From Sulfurovum riftiae (GTDB taxonomy: Bacteria; Campylobacterota; Campylobacteria; Campylobacterales; Sulfurovaceae): DNA of 64,000 nucleotides. The notes beneath the pieces were generated by a model. It ran no database searches. It had not been told where the DNA came from and saw only the letters and a program-made list of their open reading frames with translations. A program made the translations under genes and the position numbers. Shown here piece after piece: positions 14,057-23,048 of the stretch; within the stretch, counting starts at the first letter, position 1; every line of letters starts with the position of its first letter. Where the stretch lies: contig NZ_LNKT01000034.1 of assembly GCF_001595645.1 (NCBI RefSeq), positions 62,001-126,000 on the forward strand. Direction: 5' to 3'.

Positions 14057-15016
14057 ATGCGCGTACTTACAGGAATCCAGGCTTCGGGAAAACTTCATAT
14101 CGGGAACTACTTCGGTGCGATGAAACCGATGGTCGAACTTCAGGAAGATCATGAGCTTTTCACCTTCATTGCAAACTACCATTCACTTACCTCTTCCAAA
14201 GATGCCGAGACGCTCAGGCAGAATACTGTTGAAGCAGCCGTAGACTACCTTGCAGTAGGCATCGACCCGGAAAAGACAACTTTCTGGGTACAAAGCCACG
14301 TACCCGAAGTACTCGAACTCTACTGGATACTCTCTAAATTCACCCCGATGGGACTGCTTGAACGTGCACACTCTTATAAAGACAAAGTCGCAAAAGGCAT
14401 CCCCGCCAGCCATGCACTTTTCTCCTACCCTGTACTGATGGCAGCGGATATCCTGCTTTATGATGTAGAAAAAGTTCCTGTGGGCAAAGACCAGATCCAG
14501 CATGTGGAGATGACAAGAGATATCGCCATCAAGTTCAACAATGAATATGGTGATCTTTTCACACTGCCTGAACACATGGTATCTGAAGAGGTCGCGACCA
14601 TCCCCGGTATAGACGGGCAGAAGATGAGTAAAAGTTACGGCAACGCCATCGACCTTTTCATGGATGAAAAACCTTTGCAGAAACGTTGCAACAAGATCGT
14701 CAGTTCATCCACTCCGCTGGGCGAACCGCTTGCTTGGGAAGATTGCAATATTTACAACCTTGCAGCGCTTTTCCTTGATGAGGCACAGAAAAAAGAGCTT
14801 CAGGAACGTTACCGAAGCGGTAAAGAGGGGTACGGGCACTTCAAAAAATACCTCAAGGAACTTATCTGGGAAGAGTTGGCCGAAGCCAGAGAGAAGAGAG
14901 CCTATTATCTTGATCATATGGACGAGGTACATGATATTCTGGCTATGGGTGCGAACAAGGCAAAAGCCATTGCCGATGCCAAAATGGAGAAAGTAAGAGC
15001 CGCTATAGGGCTATAG
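14057..15016 (+). CDS. trpS: tryptophanyl-tRNA synthetase
   Basis: 319 residues, class I. HIGH-type motif GKLHIGNYFG at residues 11-20 and KMSKS in GQKMSKSYGN (about 192-201); the Trp pocket region HSYKDKVAKG and the C-terminal anticodon-binding helices are present. Charges tRNA-Trp. AGCAGGAGCAACT precedes the ATG. The gene is bracketed by heptamer arrays of opposite orientation, and its stop codon touches the downstream array. Confidence 0.95.
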   Translation: MRVLTGIQASGKLHIGNYFGAMKPMVELQEDHELFTFIANYHSLTSSKDAETLRQNTVEAAVDYLAVGIDPEKTTFWVQSHVPEVLELYWILSKFTPMGLLERAHSYKDKVAKGIPASHALFSYPVLMAADILLYDVEKVPVGKDQIQHVEMTRDIAIKFNNEYGDLFTLPEHMVSEEVATIPGIDGQKMSKSYGNAIDLFMDEKPLQKRCNKIVSSSTPLGEPLAWEDCNIYNLAALFLDEAQKKELQERYRSGKEGYGHFKKYLKELIWEELAEAREKRAYYLDHMDEVHDILAMGANKAKAIADAKMEKVRAAIGL

Positions 15017-15049
15017 GAATTAGGAATTAGGAATTAGGAATTAGGAATT
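15014..15049. repeat. tandem heptamer TAGGAAT (about 5 copies)
   Basis: AGGAATT with period 7 beginning at the trpS stop codon; inverted relative to the array at 13985-14016. Fills most of the gap to the convergent murI gene. Confidence 0.9.
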
Positions 15050-15075
15050 TTAACCGATAAAGAATATCTTGTCAA

Positions 15076-15858
15076 CTAGATCTTAATTTGTTCAAAACAG
15101 TCGTAGTGTGACGTAAGCTGCTCTACGATTTGCCTGTCTATCCTGTCTGTACTCATAATGCACAGATGCAGTTCTCCTCTATTTTGATGTCCTTTTTGAT
15201 CGGCTAACAGAAGCAGCCGTTTGGCAATGGCATCACCTGTATGTATCAAGTTCATTTCCCTCTGCATGATCTCTTCGATCTTGTGCGCCACCAGAGGATA
15301 ATGTGTACATCCAAGAACGATCGTATCGACATTGTTTTCTCGCATCGGTTTTAACCATTTCTCAAGCATATCATATGTTTTTTTACTCTCTATTTCACCC
15401 TGTTCGATCTGTTCGACCAATCCGGGGCATGCCTGTTCATAGAGGGTTACATCCTCTTTTGCCGAAAGGACATTGACAAGATCCTGATATTTCTCACCTA
15501 TCAGCGTAGCCGGGGTGGCGAGTACACCCACCTTCCCGCTCATTGTTTTCTCCAGTGCCGGTTTGATCCCCGGTTCCGTCCCGATAATGATCAATTTCGG
15601 ATATTTTTCACGTAATGTTTTGACTGCTGCAGAGGTCGCTGTATTGCAGGCAATGATCAGTGCATCTATCTGATGCTCTTTTAGAAAATAGGCTGTAATG
15701 TCAAGACTGTACTGGAGGATCTGTGTTGGGGTTTTCTCACCGTAAGGTGCATTTTTGGTATCGGCGATATAGAAGATATCGGCACCTTTGATCACACGGC
15801 TGAGTGCCTGAACGACCGTCAGACCACCCAATCCTGAATCAAAGACACCTACACGCAT
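15076..15858 (-). CDS. murI: glutamate racemase
   Basis: 260 residues. Converts L- to D-glutamate for peptidoglycan. The two catalytic cysteines sit in ACNTATS (about 71) and GCTHYPL (about 181), and the N-terminal FDSGLGGLTV is typical. Lies 12 bases downstream of rho on the same strand, probably co-transcribed. The convergent trpS ends 60 bases away. Confidence 0.95.
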   Translation of the reverse strand: MRVGVFDSGLGGLTVVQALSRVIKGADIFYIADTKNAPYGEKTPTQILQYSLDITAYFLKEHQIDALIIACNTATSAAVKTLREKYPKLIIIGTEPGIKPALEKTMSGKVGVLATPATLIGEKYQDLVNVLSAKEDVTLYEQACPGLVEQIEQGEIESKKTYDMLEKWLKPMRENNVDTIVLGCTHYPLVAHKIEEIMQREMNLIHTGDAIAKRLLLLADQKGHQNRGELHLCIMSTDRIDRQIVEQLTSHYDCFEQIKI

Positions 15859-15870
15859 AGGACCTTGACC

Positions 15871-17196
15871 CTACTCGTTCATCATTGAGAGGAATTCTTC
15901 GTTGCTCTTGGTCTTCATCATTTTGGAGAAGAGGAACTTGAGTCCTTCGACCTCTTCCATGTTCTGCATAGCGTTTCTGAGTGCCCAGACCTTCTGGAGT
16001 GTTTCAGGATCGGTAAGAAGTTCTTCTTTTCTCGTGCCTGATTTCGTGACATCGATCGCAGGGTAGATACGTCTTTCGGAGACATGGCGGCTGAGGATCA
16101 CTTCCGAGTTACCTGTACCCTTGAACTCTTCAAAGATCACTTCATCCATACGGCTACCCGTCTCGATAAGTGCTGTGGCGATAATGGTCAGAGAACCACC
16201 CTCTTCGATGTTTCTTGCCGCACCGAAGAATCTTTTTGGCTTGTGAAGCGCATTGGCATCGACACCACCGGAGAGTACCTTGCCCGAACTTGGTGTGACC
16301 GTATTGTATGCACGTGCCAAACGGGTAATAGAGTCAAGCAGAATAATGACATCTTTCCCCATCTCCACACGTCTTTTTGCTTTCTCGATGACCATTTCTG
16401 CTGTTCTGACATGGTTCTGTGCAGGCAGATCGAATGTGGAAGCATACACCTCACCTTTGACCGAACGCTGCATATCAGTGACCTCTTCCGGTCTCTCGTC
16501 TACCAACAATACCATCAGAGAAGCATCCGGATTGTTATGGGTGATACCGTGTGCCAATTCTTTAAGCAGTTCCGTTTTACCGGTTCTCGGCGGTGCAACA
16601 ACCAAAGCTCTCTGGCCCTTACCTATAGGGGTGAAGAGATCGAGCACACGGCCTGTCATTCGCATAGGGTTGTATTCAAGTTTGAGCTTTTCGTTGGCGT
16701 AAAGGGGTGTCAGGTTATCAAAAAGCGGCCTCTGCTTTGACTTTTCCGGTGCCACATAGTTAATCGCTTCGATCTTGAGAAGTGCATAATACTTCTCCTG
16801 GTCTTTGGGAGGACGTACCTGGCCTGTCACGATATCTCCGTTTCTCAGGGCAAAACGTTTGACCTGTGTCGCGGAGACGTAGGTATCGTTGCTTGAATTG
16901 GCGAAATTGCCATCGATGGAGCGGAGGAAACCGTATCCGTCGTTCATTACTTCAAGAATACCCGTATAGAGGATGAATCCTCCCTGGCTGACCTGTGATT
17001 TAAGGATCTCGAATATCAGGTCTCTTCTCTGGTATTCATTGGGATTCTCTACCTGTACCTCTTTGGCAATGGTGACAAGTTCGTCCAAAGGTTTTTGCTG
17101 AAGATCTTCTATTTTGTAGCCCTGTACAGGCACGTGTGTTCTGTTTTTTCTGCTGGCATTGTTGCCACTGGCAGTTTTTTTGTTGTTATCGCTCAT
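15871..17196 (-). CDS. rho: transcription termination factor Rho
   Basis: 441 residues. Order: an acidic/polar N-terminus, the Rho N-domain (about 30-65), the cold-shock RNA-binding domain with DGYGFLRS (about 87), Walker [11 protein letters not shown] (about 202), Walker [12 protein letters not shown], the Q-loop and R-loop region with [15 protein letters not shown], and the C-terminal REL(Y)PAIDV-like [16 protein letters not shown]. Rho is a hexameric ATP-driven RNA translocase. Transcribed from a consensus promoter at 17295-17323, leaving a ~90-base leader that could serve autoregulation. Confidence 0.97.
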   Translation of the reverse strand: MSDNNKKTASGNNASRKNRTHVPVQGYKIEDLQQKPLDELVTIAKEVQVENPNEYQRRDLIFEILKSQVSQGGFILYTGILEVMNDGYGFLRSIDGNFANSSNDTYVSATQVKRFALRNGDIVTGQVRPPKDQEKYYALLKIEAINYVAPEKSKQRPLFDNLTPLYANEKLKLEYNPMRMTGRVLDLFTPIGKGQRALVVAPPRTGKTELLKELAHGITHNNPDASLMVLLVDERPEEVTDMQRSVKGEVYASTFDLPAQNHVRTAEMVIEKAKRRVEMGKDVIILLDSITRLARAYNTVTPSSGKVLSGGVDANALHKPKRFFGAARNIEEGGSLTIIATALIETGSRMDEVIFEEFKGTGNSEVILSRHVSERRIYPAIDVTKSGTRKEELLTDPETLQKVWALRNAMQNMEEVEGLKFLFSKMMKTKSNEEFLSMMNE

Positions 17197-17294
17197 TGTT
17201 CCTCTTGTATTGGATATGAAATTGGAGATGTTGCACGGATAATGGTAACTGCCGCCTTATTGCAGCAATAGTTCAATCTGTGTGTAGTGGTGCA

Positions 17295-17323
17295 ATTATA
17301 ATCCTTTTTGACTGAAATGTCAA
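17295..17323 (-). promoter_or_regulatory. consensus sigma70 promoter of rho
   Basis: On the minus strand TTGACA (17323-17318), a 17-base spacer and TATAAT (17300-17295): a perfect match in both hexamers. Predicted start near 17288, about 90 bases before the rho ATG. The divergent gdhA promoter overlaps this region; TATAAA near 17357 may be its -10. Confidence 0.8.
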
Positions 17324-17389
17324 ACTTACAGCAAGTTAGTGTTAAAATCGATCCGCTATAAACCCTGCACCACATAAGGAGATACCCCA

Positions 17390-18751
17390 ATGTCAGTCCA
17401 ATCACACATCGACAAAGTTTTACGAAAGATCGAGGAATACAGTCCCGGCCAGGATGAGTTCTATCAGGCAGCCCATGAAGTGCTCCATTCTCTTATACCC
17501 CTCCTGGAAGAGGATAACCGGTATGACGTACACAATATACTGGAGAGGATCATGGTGCCGGAACGTACCATCATCTTCCGTGTCTGCTGGCTCGATGACC
17601 ATGGCAGGGTCCAGACCAATTACGGCTACAGGGTACAGTTCAACTCCGCCATCGGCCAGTACAAAGGCGGTCTGCGTTTCCACCCTTCGGTCAATCTTGG
17701 GATCATCAAGTTCCTCGGCTTTGAGCAGATCTTCAAAAATGCGCTTACCGGCCTTCAGATAGGTGGTGCCAAGGGGGGAAGCAACTTCGACCCCAAGGGG
17801 AAAAGCGACAACGAGATCATGCGTTTCTGCCAGGCTTTCATGTCAGAACTCTTCAAACATATCGGAAAGACCAGGGATGTACCCGCCGGAGATATCGGTG
17901 TGGGTGCCAGAGAGATCGGATACCTGTTCGGACAATACAAGAAACTGACAGGTCATTTCGAAGGGGTCATTACCGGTAAGGCACTTAACTGGGGTGGTTC
18001 CAACACTCGGAAAGAAGCCACCGGCTACGGTTCTGTCTATTTTGCGGAGAATATCCTGAAAAAATATGACAAAGATCTTGAAGGCAAGATATGTACGGTA
18101 TCCGGTTCCGGAAATGTGGCTATCTATACCATCGAAAAACTCTATGAAATGGGTGCCATTCCCGTGACTTGCAGTGACAGTAAAGGCACCATTTATCATG
18201 AAACAGGGATCGATGTCAATTCACTCAAGGCGATCAAGGAGATCAACCATCAGTCCCTTGAAGTCTATGCACAGGTACACCCGGACAGTGTATATACACC
18301 GGTAAGCCACTACCCTGAGGGACGTCACCAGGCATGGGATGTCCCCTGCGATGTTGCATTCCCGAGTGCCACACAGAACGAACTTGACCTTGAAGATGCC
18401 AAAGTACTGGTCGCCAACGGCTGTATACTTGTCAATGAGGGCGCAAACATGCCTACTACACCTGATGCTGTAGCCTATCTTAAAAAACACAACATCCTTT
18501 TCGGGCCGGGGAAAGCGGCCAATGCCGGCGGTGTGGCCACAAGCCAGCTTGAAATGAGCCAGAATGCCAGTATGGCAAACTGGAGTTTTGAAGAGGTGGA
18601 CATCAAACTGCGACAGATCATGCGTAACATTTTTGAAACAGCCTATGAAACATCCAAAGAGTTCGGATGCGAAGGCGATCTCGTTACCGGAGCAAATATT
18701 GCCGGTTTCAGGAAAGTAGCAGATTCGATGATAGATCAGGGAGCAGTGTAA
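17390..18751 (+). CDS. gdhA: glutamate dehydrogenase
   Basis: 453 residues, the length of hexameric, usually NADP-dependent, bacterial GDH. Motifs: YKGGLRFHPSVNLGIIKFL with the glutamate-binding Lys, the catalytic-lysine loop GGAKGGSNFDPKGKS, VPAGDIGVGAREIG, and the Rossmann SGSGNVAIYT. Makes glutamate from 2-oxoglutarate and ammonia, linking to MurI next door only loosely. AAGGAGATACCCCA stands before the ATG. Two REP pairs follow. Confidence 0.95.
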   Translation: MSVQSHIDKVLRKIEEYSPGQDEFYQAAHEVLHSLIPLLEEDNRYDVHNILERIMVPERTIIFRVCWLDDHGRVQTNYGYRVQFNSAIGQYKGGLRFHPSVNLGIIKFLGFEQIFKNALTGLQIGGAKGGSNFDPKGKSDNEIMRFCQAFMSELFKHIGKTRDVPAGDIGVGAREIGYLFGQYKKLTGHFEGVITGKALNWGGSNTRKEATGYGSVYFAENILKKYDKDLEGKICTVSGSGNVAIYTIEKLYEMGAIPVTCSDSKGTIYHETGIDVNSLKAIKEINHQSLEVYAQVHPDSVYTPVSHYPEGRHQAWDVPCDVAFPSATQNELDLEDAKVLVANGCILVNEGANMPTTPDAVAYLKKHNILFGPGKAANAGGVATSQLEMSQNASMANWSFEEVDIKLRQIMRNIFETAYETSKEFGCEGDLVTGANIAGFRKVADSMIDQGAV

Positions 18752-18768
18752 CCGGAAACAACTCCCGC

Positions 18769-18860
18769 GTAGGGTCGATTTATCGACCATTCATACTGTA
18801 ATCCCTAAATGATCCATCCATTTACATTAATTGTTATATTGGTCGGTAAACCGACCCTAC
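18769..18860. repeat. REP pair 1 downstream of gdhA
   Basis: Direct 18769-18788 (GGTCGAT stem) and inverted 18841-18860 (GGTCGGT stem). The inner spacer ends TTGTTATATT. Confidence 0.88.
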
Positions 18861-18889
18861 GTGATCAATATAGCCAAAACAATTCTTAT

Positions 18890-18981
18890 GTAGGGTCGAT
18901 TTATCGACCACTTACTATACAATTCCAAATAAAACTTCTCTTCTGCATCAATCGTTATATTGGTCGGTAAACCGACCCTAC
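18890..18981. repeat. REP pair 2 downstream of gdhA
   Basis: Direct 18890-18909 and inverted 18962-18981. It has the same stems, order and spacer length as pair 1 and the same TCGTTATATT-like end of the spacer, so the two pairs look like a duplication. The last CTAC supplies the TAG stop of the next gene. Confidence 0.88.
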
Positions 18982-19370
18982 GCGATTAAGCCATAATAGA
19001 GCAACGGCGGATAAAGCAGCACTCCCATCAAAAAGAACCAGGAAGGTATCTGCCACTCCAGCATTGCAACAAGGTCCTGCGGAACATCCTGTTTGATGAA
19101 TATCTTCTTGATAAGCTCCAGTTTGTAGAAAAGATCGAATATCTTAAGTGTCAGTATAGCGATCATGTAAATATTGAGTGTATTGGTTGCAACCACGACA
19201 AAAAGTATGAAATAGAATGCCGGATGCATCAGGAAGAAGAGAAAAATACTTTTACTATACCAACCATACAACTTCTCCATAACACCGTACAAAGTACCGG
19301 AGCGCTGCATGAGCGCTTCAAAAAGTTCCAAAAATACCAGCATCGATGTGAGTAATAGTGCATTGTCCAT
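18978..19370 (-). CDS. hypothetical integral membrane protein
   Basis: 130 residues with about four hydrophobic helices (about 3-20, 40-62, 66-84, 105-127) and a charged cytoplasmic stretch KLELIKKIFIKQDVPQDL. No family recognised. The stop codon TAG is part of a REP element head, so the original C-terminus may have been altered by REP insertion. Divergent from ccoI with a 56-base gap. Confidence 0.7.
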   Translation of the reverse strand: MDNALLLTSMLVFLELFEALMQRSGTLYGVMEKLYGWYSKSIFLFFLMHPAFYFILFVVVATNTLNIYMIAILTLKIFDLFYKLELIKKIFIKQDVPQDLVAMLEWQIPSWFFLMGVLLYPPLLYYGLIA

Positions 19371-19426
19371 AGGGGATTTTACTCAACTTTAGATAAAATT
19401 CGTGCAAATAACCCGAAGGATAGCTC

Positions 19427-21841
19427 TTGGCCCAGATCGCATGTACCCACTGCAATCTCAAATTTGACGAATCGGTGATGATCACCGAGACAAAAGACGG
19501 GAAAGCACTCCATTTCTGTTGCAAAGGGTGTCAGGGGGTCTACCATCTGCTTGAGAGTGAAGGGCTGGACACCTTTTATGACAAACTGGGAGACACAGCT
19601 CTCCAACCTGCTATACAGAAGAGTGAAGACCTTGAAAAGTTCGATCTCGAAGGTTTCAGGAACAAGTACATCAAAGAGCATGAGGATGGCCTTTATGAGA
19701 TCAACCTCATCATAGAAGGAATCCACTGTTCCGCCTGTGTCTGGCTCAACGAAAAAGTACTGCACAAAACAGACGGTGTCATAGAAGCGACCATCAACTA
19801 CACCAATAACAAGGCTAAGATCGTCTGGGATCCTGACGAGATAAAGCTCTCCAAGATCATTGAGACCATTCGCTCCATCGGCTACAATGCCTACCCTTAT
19901 GACCCTGCACTGCAGGAAGAGCGGGCCAATAAGACCAAGAAAGAGTACTATTCACGTATTCTCGTCGCCGTCTTCGGTTCTATGAACATCATGTGGATCG
20001 CCATTGCCCACTATGCCGGCTATTTCAGTGGCATGAGACAGGAGTTCAAGGACATTCTCAATGTGGCCGAGTTTATTCTGGCTACCCCTGTACTCTTCTA
20101 CAGCGGCTGGGTCTTTTTCAGAGGTGCCTGGTACGGGTACAGGAACAAGATCGTCAATATGGATACCCTTGTCGCCTCCGGTGCCCTTTCAGCCTATATC
20201 TACTCCATCTACGCCATGGTCACACAACGCGGTGAAGTCTATTTCGATTCGGTAGCGATGATCATCACTTTCGTACTGGTAGGGAAATACCTCGAAGTCC
20301 TCAGCAAAAAACATGCTGTCGACACCCTTGACTCCATCATGGGAAGTACCCCCACCGAAGTAACCGTCATTCAGGACAGTGAAAAAGCACTGGTCTCTGT
20401 AGAGAATGTCTCTCTGGGAGATATCATCGAGCTCAAGCCCGGCGAAAAGGTGGTCATCGACGGAGTAGTGACCCATGGTGAAGGCTCTTTTGACGAGAGT
20501 TCTCTTACAGGAGAGAGTGAAGCGGTCTTCAAGCAGAAAGGGGACTGCATCCTCAGCGGATCGATCTGCCTCGACTCCGTCGTACGCTACGAAGCGACCA
20601 AAGATGTCTCCTCTTCCCTGCTCCACTCCATCGTCTCCCTTCTTGAAGAGTCCATTACCAAAAAACCACGCATCGAACAGCTTGCCGATACTATTTCCGG
20701 TTACTTCTCCACGATCATTCTTATCACCGCAGTTCTGACCTTTATCGGATGGTGGTTCTTCGGCGGAGAATTCGAGCATGCACTTATCATCGGTATCTCC
20801 GTCATCGTCATCGCCTGTCCCTGCGCCCTGGGACTTGCCACACCGATGGCAACCCTGGTAGGCATCAGCATGGCAGCGAAACGAAACATCCTTTTTAAAG
20901 AAGCAGGCTACCTCGAAACCATGGCAAAGAGTGACCTCCTTGCACTTGACAAAACCGGAACCATCACAGAAGGGAAACCTTCCGTTGTTGCAGAAAAAAC
21001 TTACAGTGACTATGACAGAAATCTGCTGCATGCGCTTGTCTCCACTTCCAACCACCCTATTTCAAACGGTATCAAACGTTATCTGGAAGAAAAAGGGGAA
21101 GCATTCTCTACACTGGATCTTGAAGATATCAAGACCATCCAAGCAAAAGGGCTGGAAGCAAGTTACAACGGTCTCAAGCTTGTCGGGGGAAATGCCTCTT
21201 TCATGCAGGATCACGGCATAGCCTGCAATGATGCAGCAGAACATACCCTCTTCTACTTTGCCATAGAGGGGAAACTTGTTGCAAGATTTGAATTGAGCGA
21301 TACCATCCGGGAAGGTGCCAAAGAGGCTATTGCCGCCATCAAAGCAATGGGCATCGAGGTGGTAATGCTTACAGGAGACCATGCAAAAAGTGCCTGCAGT
21401 ATCGCAGAAGAGGTAGGTATTGAAGAGGTATATTCAGACCTTCTCCCACAGGACAAAGCAGCCTATATCAAAGCGCAGCAGGAAGAAGGGGACCACATCG
21501 TCGTCATGGTCGGTGACGGTATCAACGACAGTATCGCACTGGCACAGTCCAACATCGCCATCGCCATGGGCAACGGAGCCGATGTCGCCATCTCAGTCAG
21601 TGACGTGGTCCTGATGGACGAGAAACTGCAAAGCATTTATGAAGCCTACAGACTCTCCAGACGTACCTACCGTGCGGTCAAAGAGAACCTTAGCTTCTCA
21701 CTGCTTTACAACACTGTTGCCGTCCCTCTTGCCATGGCAGGGTATGTCACACCACTCATCGCAGCACTCTCGATGAGTTTAAGCTCTCTGGTCGTAGTGG
21801 GCAACTCCATGCGGATCAAATTTTTGAAATTCAAAGGTTAG
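19427..21841 (+). CDS. ccoI: cbb3-oxidase-associated copper-translocating P-type ATPase
   Basis: 804 residues starting at TTG 19427, six bases after AAGGA. An N-terminal CTHC / CCKGC cysteine domain (residues 6-37), a heavy-metal-associated domain with GIHCSACVW (about 98-108), eight predicted helices, the metal-site CPC in IACPCALG (about 464), phosphorylation site DKTGT (about 507), TGDHA and VGDGINDS. The double cysteine-rich N-terminus plus an adjacent ccoS identifies it as FixI/CcoI, which delivers copper across the inner membrane for cbb3 oxidase assembly, rather than a general CopA. Confidence 0.92.
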   Translation: MAQIACTHCNLKFDESVMITETKDGKALHFCCKGCQGVYHLLESEGLDTFYDKLGDTALQPAIQKSEDLEKFDLEGFRNKYIKEHEDGLYEINLIIEGIHCSACVWLNEKVLHKTDGVIEATINYTNNKAKIVWDPDEIKLSKIIETIRSIGYNAYPYDPALQEERANKTKKEYYSRILVAVFGSMNIMWIAIAHYAGYFSGMRQEFKDILNVAEFILATPVLFYSGWVFFRGAWYGYRNKIVNMDTLVASGALSAYIYSIYAMVTQRGEVYFDSVAMIITFVLVGKYLEVLSKKHAVDTLDSIMGSTPTEVTVIQDSEKALVSVENVSLGDIIELKPGEKVVIDGVVTHGEGSFDESSLTGESEAVFKQKGDCILSGSICLDSVVRYEATKDVSSSLLHSIVSLLEESITKKPRIEQLADTISGYFSTIILITAVLTFIGWWFFGGEFEHALIIGISVIVIACPCALGLATPMATLVGISMAAKRNILFKEAGYLETMAKSDLLALDKTGTITEGKPSVVAEKTYSDYDRNLLHALVSTSNHPISNGIKRYLEEKGEAFSTLDLEDIKTIQAKGLEASYNGLKLVGGNASFMQDHGIACNDAAEHTLFYFAIEGKLVARFELSDTIREGAKEAIAAIKAMGIEVVMLTGDHAKSACSIAEEVGIEEVYSDLLPQDKAAYIKAQQEEGDHIVVMVGDGINDSIALAQSNIAIAMGNGADVAISVSDVVLMDEKLQSIYEAYRLSRRTYRAVKENLSFSLLYNTVAVPLAMAGYVTPLIAALSMSLSSLVVVGNSMRIKFLKFKG

Positions 21842-21929
21842 TGCGTATAAAACGCCGTCACACTATTTACTCTTTGACAAGAAATTTTGCTAAAATAACA
21901 ATAAATATTTTTTCAGAAAGATACTGACG

Positions 21930-22028
21930 ATGCTTACACAAACCATTCTACCCGTTACCCACTTTCGGTGGCAGAGCCTGTCGAAGCCCCCGCTACCTAC
22001 CTGCTCCGAAGGAGCATCCCTTGTCTGA
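21930..22028 (+). CDS. possible 32-codon upstream ORF of ccoS
   Basis: ATG at 21930, preceded by CAGAAAGATACTGACG, opens a 32-codon frame whose stop overlaps the ccoS TTG start region by eight bases. Most of it is encoded by a dispersed repeat. It may be a coupling leader or chance; composition does not argue for a functional protein. Confidence 0.25.
   Translation: MLTQTILPVTHFRWQSLSKPPLPTCSEGASLV
21958..21993. repeat. CTTCGACARGCTC-family repeat upstream of ccoS
   Basis: GGTGGCAGAGCCTGTCGAAG and following bases contain the core GAGCCTGTCGAAG, the reverse complement of CTTCGACAGGCTC. A related core CTTCGACAAGCTC lies inside hisH at 41799-41811. This kind of palindromic core is widely dispersed in bacterial genomes. 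Confidence 0.6.
22002..22016 (+). promoter_or_regulatory. hairpin over the ccoS ribosome site
   Basis: TGCTCC-GAA-GGAGCA: a 6-bp perfect stem whose right arm holds the Shine-Dalgarno (GAAGGAG) of ccoS, four bases before the TTG. It should hold back free initiation. Confidence 0.55.
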
Positions 22029-22275
22029 AAACGTCATTATCGCCATGATCGGCATTTCAACCCTGCTTGGTGCAACAGGTCTTGCCGCCCTGCTCTGGGG
22101 TGTAAGGACAGGACAGTTCGATGACCAGTCAAAGTTCATCGATGCCGCTCGTTACGACAATGAAGAGGAGCTGCGCGATGCAGCGATGATGGAAGAGAAG
22201 AAAAAAGCGCGTAAAAAGAAACAAGAGCAGAAGGAAGCCGAAGAGAAGAAGAAAAACTATATGCCGGCGGACTGA
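22021..22275 (+). CDS. ccoS: cbb3-type cytochrome oxidase assembly protein CcoS
   Basis: 84 residues from a TTG start with GAAGGAG upstream. One N-terminal membrane helix (about 3-25, VIIAMIGISTLLGATGLAAL) followed by the CcoS pattern LLWGVRTGQFDD, then a long highly charged Lys/Glu tail (EEKKKARKKKQEQKEAEEKK) longer than in many CcoS. Works with CcoI in copper insertion into the cbb3 oxidase. Confidence 0.9.
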   Translation: MSENVIIAMIGISTLLGATGLAALLWGVRTGQFDDQSKFIDAARYDNEEELRDAAMMEEKKKARKKKQEQKEAEEKKKNYMPAD

Positions 22276-22310
22276 GTAGCAAGTAGCAAGTAGCAAGTAG
22301 CAAGTAGCAA
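22276..22310. repeat. tandem heptamer GTAGCAA (5 copies)
   Basis: Five exact copies directly after the ccoS stop codon. The same unit recurs at 41271-41301. Confidence 0.95.
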
Positions 22311-22373
22311 AGCGTAGAGGCTTTTGTTAATAATGTCGAGTTTTTAGCCGGTTTGAATACTTTTTTCATAAAA

Positions 22374-22404
22374 TTTCTAATTTCTAATTTCTAATTTCTA
22401 ATTT
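22374..22404. repeat. tandem heptamer TTTCTAA (4 copies)
   Basis: Four exact copies (22374-22401) followed by TTTA, immediately before the promoter of the outer-membrane protein gene. Confidence 0.95.
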
Positions 22405-22410
22405 ACTCGT

Positions 22411-22416
22411 TATAAT
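22411..22416 (+). promoter_or_regulatory. -10 box of the YfaZ-like gene
   Basis: TATAAT in TCGTTATAATATG, 42 bases before the start codon and directly after the heptamer array, so array length changes would alter the -35 region. Confidence 0.55.
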
Positions 22417-22457
22417 ATGCATAAATATCAATAGCCAAATAATAAGGAAAAATTATT

Positions 22458-23036
22458 ATGATCAGAAAATTATTATTTAGTACACTCTTAATTACAGGGT
22501 TCCTTCAAGCTGAGACCAGTATCGGTCTTGACATCAACAATGAAGATGTGGAGCTCCTTGGAGAAGTGAACTTCAACTCTCTTGCCGACTACTCCAGTGG
22601 TACGACCTTTGTCATCAGCGGGACCTATCTCTATGCAGGCGGCAATGACAATGACAACGGTGAGCATCTTTTCACACTGGGTTTTAGCGGGCAGAACAGC
22701 CTGCAGGGCATGGAAGGCCTTTCCGTTGCACTGGGCGCAAAAGCGGTTTTTGCCGACAGTTATATGGCGCTTCCTCTTTTTGTACGGGCCAATTATGCAC
22801 TGCCGCTGATCGACACCATACCGACGACTTCCTTCTTTGCCGACTTTGCCTATGCCCCCTCCGTTCTGACTTTCAGTGACGGAGAGACCTATACAGAATA
22901 CAGAGTGGGTGCCGACATGGAAGTGATCTCCAATACCCATGTCTTTGTAGGCTACCGTAATATCGATACGGACTATACCTATGGTGACTACAACTTCAAC
23001 GACAGCTTTTACGGCGGCTTGAAATTAAGTTTCTAG
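22458..23036 (+). CDS. YfaZ-like outer-membrane beta-barrel protein
   Basis: 192 residues with a signal peptide (MIRKLLFSTLLITGFLQAE). The rest alternates in short beta strands and Gly/Asp/Asn turns and ends in a C-terminal Phe (YGGLKLSF), the barrel-insertion signal. The pattern VFVGYRNIDTDYTYGDYNF near the end resembles the YfaZ family. Sits in the outer membrane; substrate or role unknown. A good AAGGAAAAA site precedes the ATG. Confidence 0.75.
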   Translation: MIRKLLFSTLLITGFLQAETSIGLDINNEDVELLGEVNFNSLADYSSGTTFVISGTYLYAGGNDNDNGEHLFTLGFSGQNSLQGMEGLSVALGAKAVFADSYMALPLFVRANYALPLIDTIPTTSFFADFAYAPSVLTFSDGETYTEYRVGADMEVISNTHVFVGYRNIDTDYTYGDYNFNDSFYGGLKLSF

Positions 23037-23048
23037 GAAAATATTATT

